Assembly (NCBI RefSeq): GCF_002243645.1
Contig: NZ_CP017704.1
Location: 1,155,501-1,219,500, forward strand
Length of the DNA: 64,000 bases
Direction: 5' to 3'
Origin: Peribacillus simplex NBRC 15720 = DSM 1321
GTDB lineage: Bacteria; Bacillota; Bacilli; Bacillales; DSM-1321
The number at the start of each line of letters is the position of its first letter. The first letter of the stretch is position 1. The notes beneath the pieces are model-generated. The model saw only the letters and a program-made list of their open reading frames with translations. It ran no database searches and was not told where the DNA came from. The translations under genes were made by a program, and so were the position numbers. Positions 1 to 8,882 of this stretch are shown piece after piece.

Positions 1-209
1 GGGAATTCTTTTATATCAGCACCAGCCGCAAATGCGGTATTGCCTGCACCGGTTATGAGTACCGCAACAGTTTCAGTATCTTTTGAAAGTTCATCGAATG
101 TTTCTCCCAATTCTCTGAATACTTGTTTACTGATTACGTTTAATGGAGGATTATCGATGGTTATGACCGCAAGCTTATTTTCCTTAACGACTCTAATTAA
201 TTTTGTCAT
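1..209 (-). CDS. Enoyl-CoA hydratase/isomerase family protein (partial, N-terminal end only)
   Basis: Only the first 69 or so residues are in the window; the gene runs off the left edge. The protein starts MTKLIRVVKENKLAVITIDN and reaches the crotonase oxyanion-hole region, ending FAAGADIKEF. This fits the hydration step of fatty-acid beta-oxidation in the cytoplasm. Its ATG overlaps the TGA of the upstream 3-hydroxyacyl-CoA dehydrogenase (ATGA), so the two are translationally coupled in one operon. Family assignment is secure; substrate chain length cannot be told from the fragment. Confidence 0.85.
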   Translation of the reverse strand, partial: MTKLIRVVKENKLAVITIDNPPLNVISKQVFRELGETFDELSKDTETVAVLITGAGNTAFAAGADIKEF

Positions 210-1093
210 TGATTCTTCACTCCTTGATTTGGATAATCATACCAGCCTTTTCCTGTTTTCCTTCCTAAATGTCCTTTAGTCACCTTTTCTTCTATACAAG
301 CATTTGGCTTGTCTTCTGGATTTCCAGTTTCATTGTATCGCTGCTGCATGACAAAGTATCCTACATCAATACCTGATAGATCCATCAGTTCAAAAGGTCC
401 GATGGGATGGCCTAAAGCTTTCCTGCAAATTAAATCGATATCCTTATAGTCCACAATTCCTTCTTCATACAAATATAAGGCCTCACGCTGCAATGCTCCC
501 AAAATTCGATTGGCTACGAATCCCGATATCTCTTTCCTCAACAAAACTCCTGTCCTATTCATTTTCTCTGTGACTTCCATCGCAAGCTTCGCTGTTTCCT
601 CCGATGTTTGATCACTCATGACAACTTCAACACAATCCATTATTAGAGGCGGGAAAAAGAAATGCATATTAATGAACTTTTCCGGACGATTCGTCACACT
701 CGCAATCAGGCTATTGACGATTGTTGAACTATTCGTGGCAAAAATGGTTTCTGCTGGGGCCATTTCTTCAAGTTTAGCGAAGACTTCCTGTTTCACATCA
801 AGCTTTTCAACAACCGCTTCAATGATCAAATCAGCTCCACTGGCCGCTTTCTCAAGATCGGTGGTATATTGAAGACGGCTAAAAGCAGCCAATTTACGAT
901 CTTCAGACAATTTTCCTTTTTGAACCCATTTAGTCAAAATGACGTCCAATTTTTCTTGGGCTGTATTCAACGCTTTTTCCTGAACATCCTGAAGAATCGT
1001 TTCGTAACCTCCAAGTGCAGCAAGCATCGCAATTTGATGCCCCATCTGCCCAGCCCCAATTACGGTTATTGATTGAATTTGCTTGTTGGTCAT
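206..1093 (-). CDS. 3-hydroxyacyl-CoA (3-hydroxybutyryl-CoA) dehydrogenase
   Basis: NAD-dependent oxidation of 3-hydroxyacyl-CoA to 3-ketoacyl-CoA. The N-terminal Rossmann fold shows GAGQMG at residues 13-18. It is followed by ATNSST, then HFFFPP where the family usually has HFFNP. The C-terminal helical 3HCDH domain contains GFVANRILGALQREAL and HPIGPFELMDLSGID. At 295 residues it is close to the usual 280-290. A GGGAG-type ribosome site precedes the ATG. A TetR-operator-like palindrome lies only about 18 bases upstream (1111-1126), so this gene may have its own regulated promoter inside the operon. Paralogues such as mmgB/hbd cannot be separated without a tree. Confidence 0.9.
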   Translation of the reverse strand: MTNKQIQSITVIGAGQMGHQIAMLAALGGYETILQDVQEKALNTAQEKLDVILTKWVQKGKLSEDRKLAAFSRLQYTTDLEKAASGADLIIEAVVEKLDVKQEVFAKLEEMAPAETIFATNSSTIVNSLIASVTNRPEKFINMHFFFPPLIMDCVEVVMSDQTSEETAKLAMEVTEKMNRTGVLLRKEISGFVANRILGALQREALYLYEEGIVDYKDIDLICRKALGHPIGPFELMDLSGIDVGYFVMQQRYNETGNPEDKPNACIEEKVTKGHLGRKTGKGWYDYPNQGVKNQ

Positions 1094-1110
1094 GCCTTCT
1101 ATCTCCCTTC

Positions 1111-1126
1111 TACTAACTGGTTAGTA
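1111..1126. promoter_or_regulatory. Putative TetR operator, internal copy
   Basis: TACTAACTGGTTAGTA is a 16-bp palindrome with one central mismatch. It lies between the TetR gene and the 3-hydroxyacyl-CoA dehydrogenase gene. It matches the perfect copy at 5443-5458 at 15 of 16 positions. Inference: it is bound by the TetR protein encoded next to it. Confidence 0.7.
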
Positions 1127-1136
1127 TGTAACCTGG

Positions 1137-1700
1137 TCACGCTTCAATTCCCTGCAGAATCATCCCCATAAAAATGGCTGCAACTTCCTGTTCGGTTTTT
1201 TCACCTTCTGGGTCGAACCAATGATAGCTCCAATTGGCCACTCCCAAAATAGCAAACGAGATGATGGATGCATCGAGATTGGAACGTAGTTCTCCGCTCT
1301 CGATGCCACTAATCAGCACTTGCTCGATTTTATTACGGAATTCATCCCGCTTTGGAAGGATTTGTGCAAGTTTTTCGTCACTTAGATTTTTCATTTCACG
1401 GAAAAAGACCGTTGCGCTGGATTTTTTGGTCTTTATGCTTTTTAAAAGCATCAATACCATATCGAAAAGCTTATCCTTACAGCTTTTCCCAGGTTCCAAC
1501 ATGATTATTTCCTGCTCACTAAGCAACTCGTCTATATAAGCTAGATGAATATCCATAAGCAACTGCTCTTTGCTCGTAAAGTAATAATAAAACGTTCCCT
1601 TCGTCACCCCGACCGATTCGACGATATCAGAAATCGACGTTTCACTAAAGCCCTTCTTTTCAAATAAGCGTATGCTATGTTCTGTCATTTTTTCTTTCAT
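1137..1700 (-). CDS. TetR/AcrR family transcriptional regulator
   Basis: The N-terminal helix-turn-helix is typical of TetR: SIRLFEKKGFSETSISDIV followed by VGVTKGTFYYYFTSKEQLL within residues 8-50. The all-helical ligand domain follows (187 residues in all). It lies inside a fatty-acid degradation operon and is flanked by two near-identical palindromes (1111-1126 and 5443-5458). The simplest reading is a FadR/YsiA-like repressor released by acyl-CoA. The palindromes differ from the Bacillus subtilis FadR box as I remember it, so it is probably not a strict orthologue. The ATG has GAGG upstream. Confidence 0.88.
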   Translation of the reverse strand: MKEKMTEHSIRLFEKKGFSETSISDIVESVGVTKGTFYYYFTSKEQLLMDIHLAYIDELLSEQEIIMLEPGKSCKDKLFDMVLMLLKSIKTKKSSATVFFREMKNLSDEKLAQILPKRDEFRNKIEQVLISGIESGELRSNLDASIISFAILGVANWSYHWFDPEGEKTEQEVAAIFMGMILQGIEA

Positions 1701-1772
1701 GTATGCATCCTCGCAATCTGTTAAAATTTCAGCTGAATTGATATCATACGCTTTCGTACTATCAAAGCCCTC

Positions 1773-3386
1773 TTATTTCCTGGAAAGTTCTTCTCTTAAA
1801 GCTCGCCTTAAAATCTTTCCGACATTTGTTTTCGGTAACTCTTCACGAAATTCAACGAAATGCGGAACTTTATAGGCCGATAGGTTTGCACGGCAGTAAT
1901 CTATGATTTCCCGTTCATTTGCCGTTTTTTCATTTTTAAGTACAAGCACCGCTTTTACCGACTCCCCTCGGTAAGCATCTGGAACTCCGATGACAACCGC
2001 TTCCTGGACAGCAGGATGTTCATAGAGAACTTCCTCCACATCTCGCGGATATATATTATAACCACTTGCGATGATCAAATCTTTTTTCCTGTCGACAATA
2101 TAGAGATACCCGTCTTCATCAACTTTGGCGATATCACCCGTATAAAGCCAACCATTCCTAAGGGTCACCGCCGTTTCCTCCGGCATATTCCAGTAACCTT
2201 TCATCACTTGAGGACCTTTGACGACCAATTCCCCCAATTCGCCAGGGGCCACTTCTTTTGTCCCGTCTCCCAGGTCCATCACTTTATATTCAGTCGAAGG
2301 GATACCAATCCCGACACTCCCAGGCTTTCTTTCGGCAAATACGGGGTTACAATGCGTTGTTGGCGAAGCTTCCGTAAGTCCATAGCCTTCCAATATCTTC
2401 GCACCTGATTTTCGTTCGAACTCACGTAGCAGTTCCACGGGCATCGGTGCACTTCCGCTGTTACAGACCTGAATTGAGCCCATTCCATATTCTTCTGCCT
2501 TTGGATGATTCGTCAATGCTACATACATAGTCGGTACACCAGGAAAAGTGGTCGGCTGTTCACGCTTAATCGTTTCCAGCACTTCTTCTATTTCAAAACG
2601 TGGCAGCATGATGGAGTCACCCGCGATATACACGGATAAATTCATTGCGGACGTCATTCCAAAAACATGAAATAGCGGGATGACCGACAGCGTTCTTTCA
2701 GAGCCCATTTTTAATTCATGCTTGAAGAATTCATACGATTGAACGACATTGGCGAGAATATTGCTGTGAGTCAGCATCGCCCCTTTTGAACGGCCAGTCG
2801 TTCCTCCTGTATACTGAAGAACGGCTATATCATTTTCCGGATCGATAGATACGGGATTGATTTTGCCGTCCCCTGTCTTCATGAATTGGTCAAAAGAAGC
2901 ATCAGGCTGGAAATCTGCATCCGAAGGCTGAAGGCTTACGGCGATAATATTTTTCACATTTGCATGTTGCTGCACACTTTTCACTTTCGGGTATAATCCA
3001 TCCAATACCACGATCGTTTCTGCACCGGAGTCCTGTAAAATATGCTGCAGCTCCCTTTCAACCAGCATTGGGTTGATTTGGGTGATAATGGCTCCTGTTG
3101 TCAACGATCCATAATAAGCTATTACATATTGCGGACAATTAGGTAGCATGATGGCGACACGATCGCCTTTTTGAACACCTTTTTTTTGCAGGGCTGAAGC
3201 AAAGGCTTGCGATGCATGAAAAAGTTCCTGATAAGATATCTTTCGGTCATAAAAAGTAATAGCTGTATTGTTTGGATAGGACTGACATGCATTTTGAAGG
3301 ATTCTTTGCATCGGAAACTCAGGGACTATTATTTCCTTTGAAATTGAATCAGGATAAACGGAAAGCCATTTTTTTTCATTCATCAT
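1773..3386 (-). CDS. Long-chain fatty acid-CoA ligase (AMP-forming)
   Basis: Activates fatty acids to acyl-CoA via acyl-adenylate, the entry step for the operon. The adenylate-forming signature YTGGTTGRSKGAMLTH, then YGLTEASP, GWLYTGDIAKVDEDGY and the C-terminal lysine motif KTNVGKILRRALR are all present. I chose the ATG at 3386 because GGAGGG lies six bases upstream. The open frame extends to 3449, but that start has no ribosome site and would overlap the preceding gene. With this start the protein has 537 residues. The gene follows the SDR by about 34 bases. Confidence 0.9.
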   Translation of the reverse strand: MMNEKKWLSVYPDSISKEIIVPEFPMQRILQNACQSYPNNTAITFYDRKISYQELFHASQAFASALQKKGVQKGDRVAIMLPNCPQYVIAYYGSLTTGAIITQINPMLVERELQHILQDSGAETIVVLDGLYPKVKSVQQHANVKNIIAVSLQPSDADFQPDASFDQFMKTGDGKINPVSIDPENDIAVLQYTGGTTGRSKGAMLTHSNILANVVQSYEFFKHELKMGSERTLSVIPLFHVFGMTSAMNLSVYIAGDSIMLPRFEIEEVLETIKREQPTTFPGVPTMYVALTNHPKAEEYGMGSIQVCNSGSAPMPVELLREFERKSGAKILEGYGLTEASPTTHCNPVFAERKPGSVGIGIPSTEYKVMDLGDGTKEVAPGELGELVVKGPQVMKGYWNMPEETAVTLRNGWLYTGDIAKVDEDGYLYIVDRKKDLIIASGYNIYPRDVEEVLYEHPAVQEAVVIGVPDAYRGESVKAVLVLKNEKTANEREIIDYCRANLSAYKVPHFVEFREELPKTNVGKILRRALREELSRK

Positions 3387-3420
3387 TTCATACCCTCCAG
3401 CCATATTTACTTTCCTTTCA

Positions 3421-4194
3421 TTACTTTGCATGTGACCCCCCATCGACAATCAAGATATTTCCAGTCACAAAATCAGATGCCTTTGAGGCCAGGAAAACCG
3501 CTGCCCCTTTCAAATCATCATCACTTCCTAATCTTTTTAGAGGCGTGGAATCCAAGATAGGATTCTTTCCTTGCTCAAGAACCCCTTTCGTCATTTTTGT
3601 CGGAAAGAATCCGGGTGCGATTGCATTAACATTGATATTATGCTGACCCCATTTAACAGCTAAATCCTTCGTTAAAGTAATGACCGCCCCTTTACTCGCA
3701 TTATATCCGACCGTATCGAGCACCCTCGGGTCGGTCCCCCCTAATCCGGCAACGGAAGCGATGTTTATGATTTTCCCATGTCCCTGCTCAATCATGACCC
3801 TGCCTGTTGTCTGGCTCATGATAAAGGTTCCGGTTACATTGACATTCATCACCTTCTGCCACGCTTCAAGGGGCATGTCGACGGCTGGTGCCCCCCAGGA
3901 TGCCCCGCTATTGTTTACTAAAATGTCGATGGCACCAAATTCACGGTAAGTTTCGTTAACGACTTCCTGTACATCTGACGGATTGGTGATATCACACTTG
4001 AAGGAAAGCGCCTTGACTCCAAGCTTTTCGATTTGCGAAGCAACTTCGTCGCATGCCTCCTTCTTCCTTGAACAAAGAACGACATTTGCCCCAGCTTCGG
4101 CAAATCCGGTCGCTATTTGTGCTCCCAATCCTCTCCCTCCACCGGTTATGATCGCCGTCTTTCCAGTTAGATCGAATAAGTCGGTAACTTTCAT
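3421..4194 (-). CDS. SDR family oxidoreductase
   Basis: Classical short-chain dehydrogenase of 257 residues. It has TGGGRGLG cofactor loop (about 17-24), [10 protein letters not shown] in the NNAG position, catalytic serine in [10 protein letters not shown] and YNASKGA as the Tyr-Lys pair. The Ser-Tyr-Lys triad is intact. It resembles gluconate 5-dehydrogenase/3-oxoacyl reductase-type SDRs. Given its place between an acyl-CoA dehydrogenase and an acyl-CoA ligase, a role on a hydroxyacyl or side-chain substrate is likely but unproven. Its ATG overlaps the stop of the acyl-CoA dehydrogenase (4191-4194). Confidence 0.88.
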   Translation of the reverse strand: MKVTDLFDLTGKTAIITGGGRGLGAQIATGFAEAGANVVLCSRKKEACDEVASQIEKLGVKALSFKCDITNPSDVQEVVNETYREFGAIDILVNNSGASWGAPAVDMPLEAWQKVMNVNVTGTFIMSQTTGRVMIEQGHGKIINIASVAGLGGTDPRVLDTVGYNASKGAVITLTKDLAVKWGQHNINVNAIAPGFFPTKMTKGVLEQGKNPILDSTPLKRLGSDDDLKGAAVFLASKASDFVTGNILIVDGGSHAK

Positions 4195-5420
4195 ATTTTC
4201 ACCTCATGCTTTTGCTGGTATTTTCGAAGTTCTATTTTAGCTACTTGTGAGCGGTGAACTTCATCTGGACCATCAGCAAGCCTTAACGTCCGTGCATTTG
4301 CCCAATGTGCAGCAAAAGGGAAATCATCGGAAATCCCTGCAGCTCCAAAGCCTTGGATGGCCCTGTCCAGCACATTCAATGCCATATTTGGTGCCACCAC
4401 TTTTATCATGGCAATCTCCGCCTTCGCTTCCTTGTTCCCGACAGTATCCATCATATAAGCAGCTTTTAAGGTCAGAAGTCTTGCTTGTTCGATTTCAATC
4501 CGTGAATCAGCCACCCACTCCATGATCACACCTTGTCTCGCCAATGTTTTACCAAAAGCGACACGATTTTGAATGCGCTTACATAATTCTTCAAGTGCTC
4601 TTTCAGCAGCGCCGATCAGCCTCATGCAATGATGTATCCTTCCTGGCCCGAGTCTTCCTTGGGCAATCGCAAATCCTTTGCCTTCACCCCATAGAATATT
4701 CGTTGCCGGGACCCTCACATTTTCAAAAGTGATTTCGGCATGGCCATGCGGGGCATGATCATAACCAAACACAGGTAGCATTCTCTCGATTTTGACACCC
4801 GGTGCATCCAGCGGTACAAGAATCATTGACTGTTGTTCATGCTTGGACGCCTCAGGATCTGTCTTACCCATGACGATGGCAATCTTGCATCGGGGATCGC
4901 CTGCTCCTGAAGACCACCATTTTCGGCCGTTTATGACATACTCATTACCCGCCTTTTCTATCCTGCACTCGATATTGGTCGCATCGGAAGACGCCACTTC
5001 CGGTTCTGTCATCGAGAAGCATGAGCGGATTTCCCCAGCAAGCAAGGGCTTCAGCCAGCGTTCCTTATGTTCATCTGAACCGTATCTCACCAACACTTCC
5101 ATATTACCAGTGTCCGGCGCGTTACAGTTGAAGATTTCAGGTCCTATCGACGACCTACCCATGATTTCACAAAGCGGTGCATATTCTAGATTTGTTAAAC
5201 CCGCGCCATAATCGCTATCAGGTAAAAATAAATTCCATAATCCTTCTTCTTTTGCTTTTGCCGTCAATTCAGATAATATCGGGGGTATTTCACTCCAGCG
5301 GCTCTTCTGTGCTTCGAGCTGCTTTTTGTATAATGATTCATTTGGGTATACGTGCTTTTCCATAAATTCCGTTAACTTCTTTTCCAGACTTTTCACCTTT
5401 TGAGTATGTTCAAAGTTCAA
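4191..5420 (-). CDS. Acyl-CoA dehydrogenase, ACAD10/11-like
   Basis: FAD-dependent acyl-CoA alpha,beta-dehydrogenation; first gene of the operon, 409 residues. [16 protein letters not shown] and [18 protein letters not shown] are the mid-domain signatures. [20 protein letters not shown] and [13 protein letters not shown] belong to the C-terminal helical domain. Where medium-chain enzymes carry the catalytic glutamate (YEGT), this protein has ADGPDEVHR, so the base is probably aspartate, as in ACAD10/11-type enzymes. The start is TTG, set by GGAGG seven bases upstream; no ATG is suitably placed. The promoter region holds a perfect 16-bp palindrome. Confidence 0.9.
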   Translation of the reverse strand: MNFEHTQKVKSLEKKLTEFMEKHVYPNESLYKKQLEAQKSRWSEIPPILSELTAKAKEEGLWNLFLPDSDYGAGLTNLEYAPLCEIMGRSSIGPEIFNCNAPDTGNMEVLVRYGSDEHKERWLKPLLAGEIRSCFSMTEPEVASSDATNIECRIEKAGNEYVINGRKWWSSGAGDPRCKIAIVMGKTDPEASKHEQQSMILVPLDAPGVKIERMLPVFGYDHAPHGHAEITFENVRVPATNILWGEGKGFAIAQGRLGPGRIHHCMRLIGAAERALEELCKRIQNRVAFGKTLARQGVIMEWVADSRIEIEQARLLTLKAAYMMDTVGNKEAKAEIAMIKVVAPNMALNVLDRAIQGFGAAGISDDFPFAAHWANARTLRLADGPDEVHRSQVAKIELRKYQQKHEVKI

Positions 5421-5442
5421 ATTGAATTCCTCCTTTTAAACT

Positions 5443-5458
5443 TACTAACCGGTTAGTA
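5443..5458. promoter_or_regulatory. Putative TetR operator in front of the fatty-acid operon
   Basis: TACTAACCGGTTAGTA is a perfect 16-bp palindrome 22 bases upstream of the acyl-CoA dehydrogenase start. It is repeated with one change at 1111-1126. The position fits a repressor site at the promoter of the whole operon. Confidence 0.75.
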
Positions 5459-5526
5459 TGTTATTACTTTTAAAGTATATACACAACATTCAGATTTTTT
5501 CAACAATTAAATCATTTATTTTCTTG

Positions 5527-6702
5527 TCAATCAAGGCCCTGTATCTGGACCTTTTCGTTCTCACTAAATTCCTTTTGTTGGACGGTTGGAAATATACAAA
5601 CGATTTTCGTACCTTTTTTCAGTTCACTTGTGATGAAAACTTTTCCGCCATGCTTTTCGATGATTCTAAAACAAACGGAAAGACCCAATCCTGTTCCTGA
5701 TGTTTTTGTAGTGAAAAATGGTTCTCCTACTTTTTGAAGGGAATTTTCCGGAATACCCTCCCCTTCATCCAAAATGCTCAAAAAAACTTCCCCATTTTTT
5801 TCATTTATGCTCAAAAAAATATTTCCTCCATAAGGCATCGATTCTATGGAATTTTTTATCATGTTTATTAGTACTTGCTTGATTTGGTTTTCATCAAAGT
5901 ACATAAAAATAGGTTCTGAATCATAATTTTTATGAATTTGAATATTGTTCAGTACGGCGTTTGTCTCCAACAGCGTAACAACATGGTTGCAGCTTTCCTT
6001 TAAATCCTTTTCAAGAAAAACCGCCTCAGTAGGTTTCGATAGCAGCAAGAGTTCATTCAGCACTTGCTCGATTCGATTTATTTCCGAAAAAATAATATCA
6101 TAGTATTCCTGCTTTTCGGCACCGCCATCTTTAATCAACTTCACGAATCCCATTATCGCTGTCATCGGATTCCTGACTTCATGTGCTATCCCTGCCGCAA
6201 GTTGGGCAGCCGTTGATAATTTGCTTGATGTGATTGCCAAATGTTCGTTTAGGCTCACAAGCTTTTCCTCCGCATGTTTACGTTCATTGATTTCCGATAA
6301 TATGCCCGCCGTCCCGATGAATTTCCCAGCGTCATCGTAAATTAGTTTAACGAATGCTTCAACCCAACTTGTTCCCTTTTTCGCATTTAGTTTAATGTCT
6401 GCACGAAAATATTTATTCCCTCGATGAAAGGAGTCCGCAAAGGCCTTTAATACGTCTTGATAAGAAGTGTTATCCATATATTTAGAAAAGTGAAGCCCCA
6501 GGGATTCATTCACGGTTGCACCACTCATCGATTTCCATGCCGGGTTTAAGTACAACCATTTCCCTTTCTCATCCGTTTGGAATATAACCTCATTGAAGCT
6601 ATTGATCAATTCTTTAGAGTAATTGGAGATAATGCGATAACGCCCTTCGCTATCCTGCAATAAAGCAATCGTTTTCCGTTTATGATCAAATATGGCACCC
6701 AA
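5527..6702 (-). CDS. PAS domain sensor histidine kinase (5'-truncated by an in-frame stop)
   Basis: Intact cytoplasmic part of a sporulation-kinase-like sensor. A PAS domain (about 30-140) is followed by a HisKA box with AAGIAHEVRNPMTAIMGF. The N box NMIKNSIESM, G1 DEGEGIPENS and G2 TSGTGLGLSV of the ATPase domain follow, so the catalytic core is complete. The coordinates use a TTG at 6702 that lacks a ribosome site. The same frame continues upstream through a membrane segment to a TAA at 6778-6780, and beyond it to a GTG with a good ribosome site at 6849. The gene is therefore probably a full-length 440-codon kinase broken at codon 24, or is made only as a soluble fragment. No response regulator is adjacent. 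Confidence 0.75.
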   Translation of the reverse strand: MGAIFDHKRKTIALLQDSEGRYRIISNYSKELINSFNEVIFQTDEKGKWLYLNPAWKSMSGATVNESLGLHFSKYMDNTSYQDVLKAFADSFHRGNKYFRADIKLNAKKGTSWVEAFVKLIYDDAGKFIGTAGILSEINERKHAEEKLVSLNEHLAITSSKLSTAAQLAAGIAHEVRNPMTAIMGFVKLIKDGGAEKQEYYDIIFSEINRIEQVLNELLLLSKPTEAVFLEKDLKESCNHVVTLLETNAVLNNIQIHKNYDSEPIFMYFDENQIKQVLINMIKNSIESMPYGGNIFLSINEKNGEVFLSILDEGEGIPENSLQKVGEPFFTTKTSGTGLGLSVCFRIIEKHGGKVFITSELKKGTKIVCIFPTVQQKEFSENEKVQIQGLD

Positions 6703-6849
6703 ACACCAGGCAATGGTTAAAATTACGATTAAATATATTCCTGCAAAGGCGGAAAACCTTCTTTCTTCATATTGATATTACCCTATATAGGGTAATATCA
6801 ATATGAAGAAAAGGGCAGGGATAAAGATCCTTCCAGTATATTTCTTCAC
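6703..6849 (-). pseudogene. Detached N-terminal membrane part of the PAS kinase
   Basis: GTG at 6849 follows AAGGAGG by eight bases and opens MKKYTGRIFIPALFFILIL plus PYIG, a membrane segment, then meets TAA at 6778-6780. The same frame resumes YQYEERRFSAFAGIYLIVIL and TIAWC and runs straight into the kinase. Two closely spaced membrane helices before a PAS domain is a normal kinase layout, which supports one original gene. The stop codon lies inside the 50-bp palindrome at 6762-6811. Confidence 0.65.
6762..6811. repeat. Perfect 50-bp palindrome
   Basis: Two exact 25-base arms meet with no spacer at 6786/6787 (centre CCCTATATAGGG, outer ends TTTCTTC and GAAGAAA). Every position pairs. It lies in the coding frame of the kinase N-terminus, carries its premature TAA, and is not followed by a T-run expected of a terminator. 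Confidence 0.97.
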
Positions 6850-7047
6850 TTCATCCACCTCCTTATCAAAATGATTTATACTCTATCAGAATGAATTCGA
6901 AGTAAGGGGTCAAAATAAGCATATTTATATATATAGAAATGGTAGAATACTCACTTATAGGTAAATTTCAACATTTTGTCCGTGATTCCTGCAAACAAAA
7001 CAAAAAACCTTTCCTCGATGGAAAGGTTACTGTCCTACTTATATCAT
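6850..7047. other. Intergenic, upstream of the kinase
   Basis: AT-rich sequence between the kinase ribosome site and the ktrD stop. It contains the kinase promoter by position, but no box was recognised. No small reading frame with a ribosome site was seen. Confidence 0.5.
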
Positions 7048-8400
7048 TTACCCAATGATTACGCGTTCCTTTGGATAATGGAAATTTTCCGTAACTTCTT
7101 TATGGCCTATGATATACAGGAGGGAGGTTATCCCGACACGGCCAATGAACATAATGATCATAATGACAATTTTACCGGTATTACTGAGTTCAGGCGTAAT
7201 GCCCATCGAAAGGCCAACTGAACCAAAAGCCGAACACACTTCAAAAATGATTTGCATCAAAGTAAAATTTTCAGTAATAGATAAAATGAAGACCGCGATT
7301 ATGCAAAGGAGCGATCCCATGATCATAACTGCTGTCGCTTTTCGAATATCATCGGGATGAATCTCCCGCTTGAACACTTTAATGGAACGCCTTCCCCTCA
7401 TAAAATTCCATAAAAAGAGAATCATTATTGCCAGGGTAGTTGTCCGGATACCGCCTCCAACTGAACTAGGAGATGCTCCAATAAACATCAATATGCTCAT
7501 CAATAAAAGGGTCGGTTCCGAGAAATCGCTCACATTCATCGTAGCAAGGCCACCACTTCTCGTATTCGATGACATAAATAGAGAGTAAAAAAAAGATTCA
7601 TGCCAGCTCTTATCTTTAAAAAACCCGTTCATCTCCAGCAGGAAGATAAGAATAGTTCCCCCAATGATAAGGCACAAGAAAGTGACTGATGTCAGTTTCG
7701 TGAACAAAGAAAAATGAAACTTATAAGTACGGGCTCTATTGGATAAAAACTCTTTCAACTCAATCAACACAGGAAACCCGATAGCTCCAAGGGTAAGCAG
7801 AATAATCGTGATGAATTGTACAAAATAATCGTCTTTAAATGGAATCATTGAAATACCGGTAATATCAAAACCAGCATTCGTGGTGGCACTTACGGCTAAA
7901 AATAAGCCATTTAAAAAAGCTTCTTTCCAGTTTGGAAAATAATTCAGAAAGTAAATGCCTAAAACTAGAGCCCCAATCATTTCAATTACGACAAATATCT
8001 GAATGATTTGAATCAATAATTTAACAAGCCCCGAAAGATTCGATTGGTTTTGATCTGTCATGATCAATTGTCTTTCCTTCAAGCCGATTTTCTTACCCAA
8101 AATCAACCAGAAAAACGTTCCAAGTGTCATGATGCCAATACCGCCAAATTGGAGAACAAACATTAGAATGAAATAGCCTACCTCATTATACACTTCGGGC
8201 AAACTAACAACTGTTAGACCTGTCACACTAACTGCACTTACGGCTGTGAATAATGCATCCATGAATTCAAATTCTACGCCTGGCTTAAGAGCAACAGGCA
8301 GACTCAACAGTACGGTCGAGATACTTACGGCCAAAAAGTAATAACCGACGATAAGCTGAGCTGGTGTTAACTTTGATAATATTTTTTTGATAGCAACCAT
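7048..8400 (-). CDS. ktrD: Potassium uptake channel subunit, KtrD/TrkH family
   Basis: Membrane ion-translocating subunit of a Ktr potassium system, 450 residues. The four pore loops with their selectivity glycines are readable: SAVSVTGLTVV, SATTNAGFDITG, SSNTRSGGLATMN and CSAFGSVGLSMG. LKERQLIMTDQNQSNLSG recalls KtrD rather than KtrB of Bacillus subtilis (from memory). A solitary KtrD that partners with a distant KtrC/KtrA gating ring would be normal. AGGAA precedes the ATG. It stands alone between the kinase and the spore protein gene. Confidence 0.88.
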   Translation of the reverse strand: MVAIKKILSKLTPAQLIVGYYFLAVSISTVLLSLPVALKPGVEFEFMDALFTAVSAVSVTGLTVVSLPEVYNEVGYFILMFVLQFGGIGIMTLGTFFWLILGKKIGLKERQLIMTDQNQSNLSGLVKLLIQIIQIFVVIEMIGALVLGIYFLNYFPNWKEAFLNGLFLAVSATTNAGFDITGISMIPFKDDYFVQFITIILLTLGAIGFPVLIELKEFLSNRARTYKFHFSLFTKLTSVTFLCLIIGGTILIFLLEMNGFFKDKSWHESFFYSLFMSSNTRSGGLATMNVSDFSEPTLLLMSILMFIGASPSSVGGGIRTTTLAIMILFLWNFMRGRRSIKVFKREIHPDDIRKATAVMIMGSLLCIIAVFILSITENFTLMQIIFEVCSAFGSVGLSMGITPELSNTGKIVIMIIMFIGRVGITSLLYIIGHKEVTENFHYPKERVIIG

Positions 8401-8632
8401 AAAGAGTTTCCTTTCTTACTCCTCTATAGTTATGCGAATCACATAACCATTAAAAATCTAGTTTACCCTTTTTTCATTCTTTTTTCCATTCTCTTTTAAA
8501 ACTGACTTTCTTACAACAAAAAGGCAGGTTTACCAATAAGTTTGATGCCGCTCATATAAGTAAAAATCCGCTTTCTACTTATACTATCATTACAGCGGCA
8601 AAAGCCGTTGAAAAAGTAAAGGGGAGATTCAA

Positions 8633-8824
8633 ATGGCTAACAGCAGTAACAATCTTCTTGTTCCTGGAATCGAACAAGCATTAGAACAAATCAAATATGA
8701 AATTGCATCTGAATTCGGTGTACAATTAGGTTCCGATACTTCAGCACGTGCCAATGGTTCAGTTGGCGGAGAAATCACGAAACGTCTTGTACAACAAGCA
8801 CAATCTCAACTTAAAGGTCAATAA
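8633..8824 (+). CDS. Alpha/beta-type small acid-soluble spore protein
   Basis: DNA-binding protein of the spore core, 63 residues, with the two family signatures. The first contains the germination protease site ([10 protein letters not shown]); the second is [24 protein letters not shown] precedes the ATG. Expression by forespore sigma-G is expected from the family, but I could not place a convincing sigma-G promoter in the upstream 80 bases. A strong terminator follows. This gene is direct evidence that the organism sporulates. Confidence 0.95.
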   Translation: MANSSNNLLVPGIEQALEQIKYEIASEFGVQLGSDTSARANGSVGGEITKRLVQQAQSQLKGQ

Positions 8825-8852
8825 TTTCTATCACAATTAAATATCCATGGCT

Positions 8853-8882
8853 AAGAGTCCAGCTGCATGCTGGACTCTTTTT
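8853..8882 (+). terminator. Rho-independent terminator after the SASP gene
   Basis: Perfect 11-bp stem AAGAGTCCAGC / GCTGGACTCTT with a five-base loop and a T-run. Confidence 0.9.

Noticed and set aside
6762..6811. The 50-bp palindrome as a normal transcription terminator
   Set aside because: It lies after a ribosome site and membrane segment in the same coding frame, has no T-run on either side and no gene ends there.
8551..8600. Sigma-G promoter for the SASP gene
   Set aside because: TATACTA near 8579 is close to a -10, but the only -35-like TCATA is about 22 bases away, too far. Not called.
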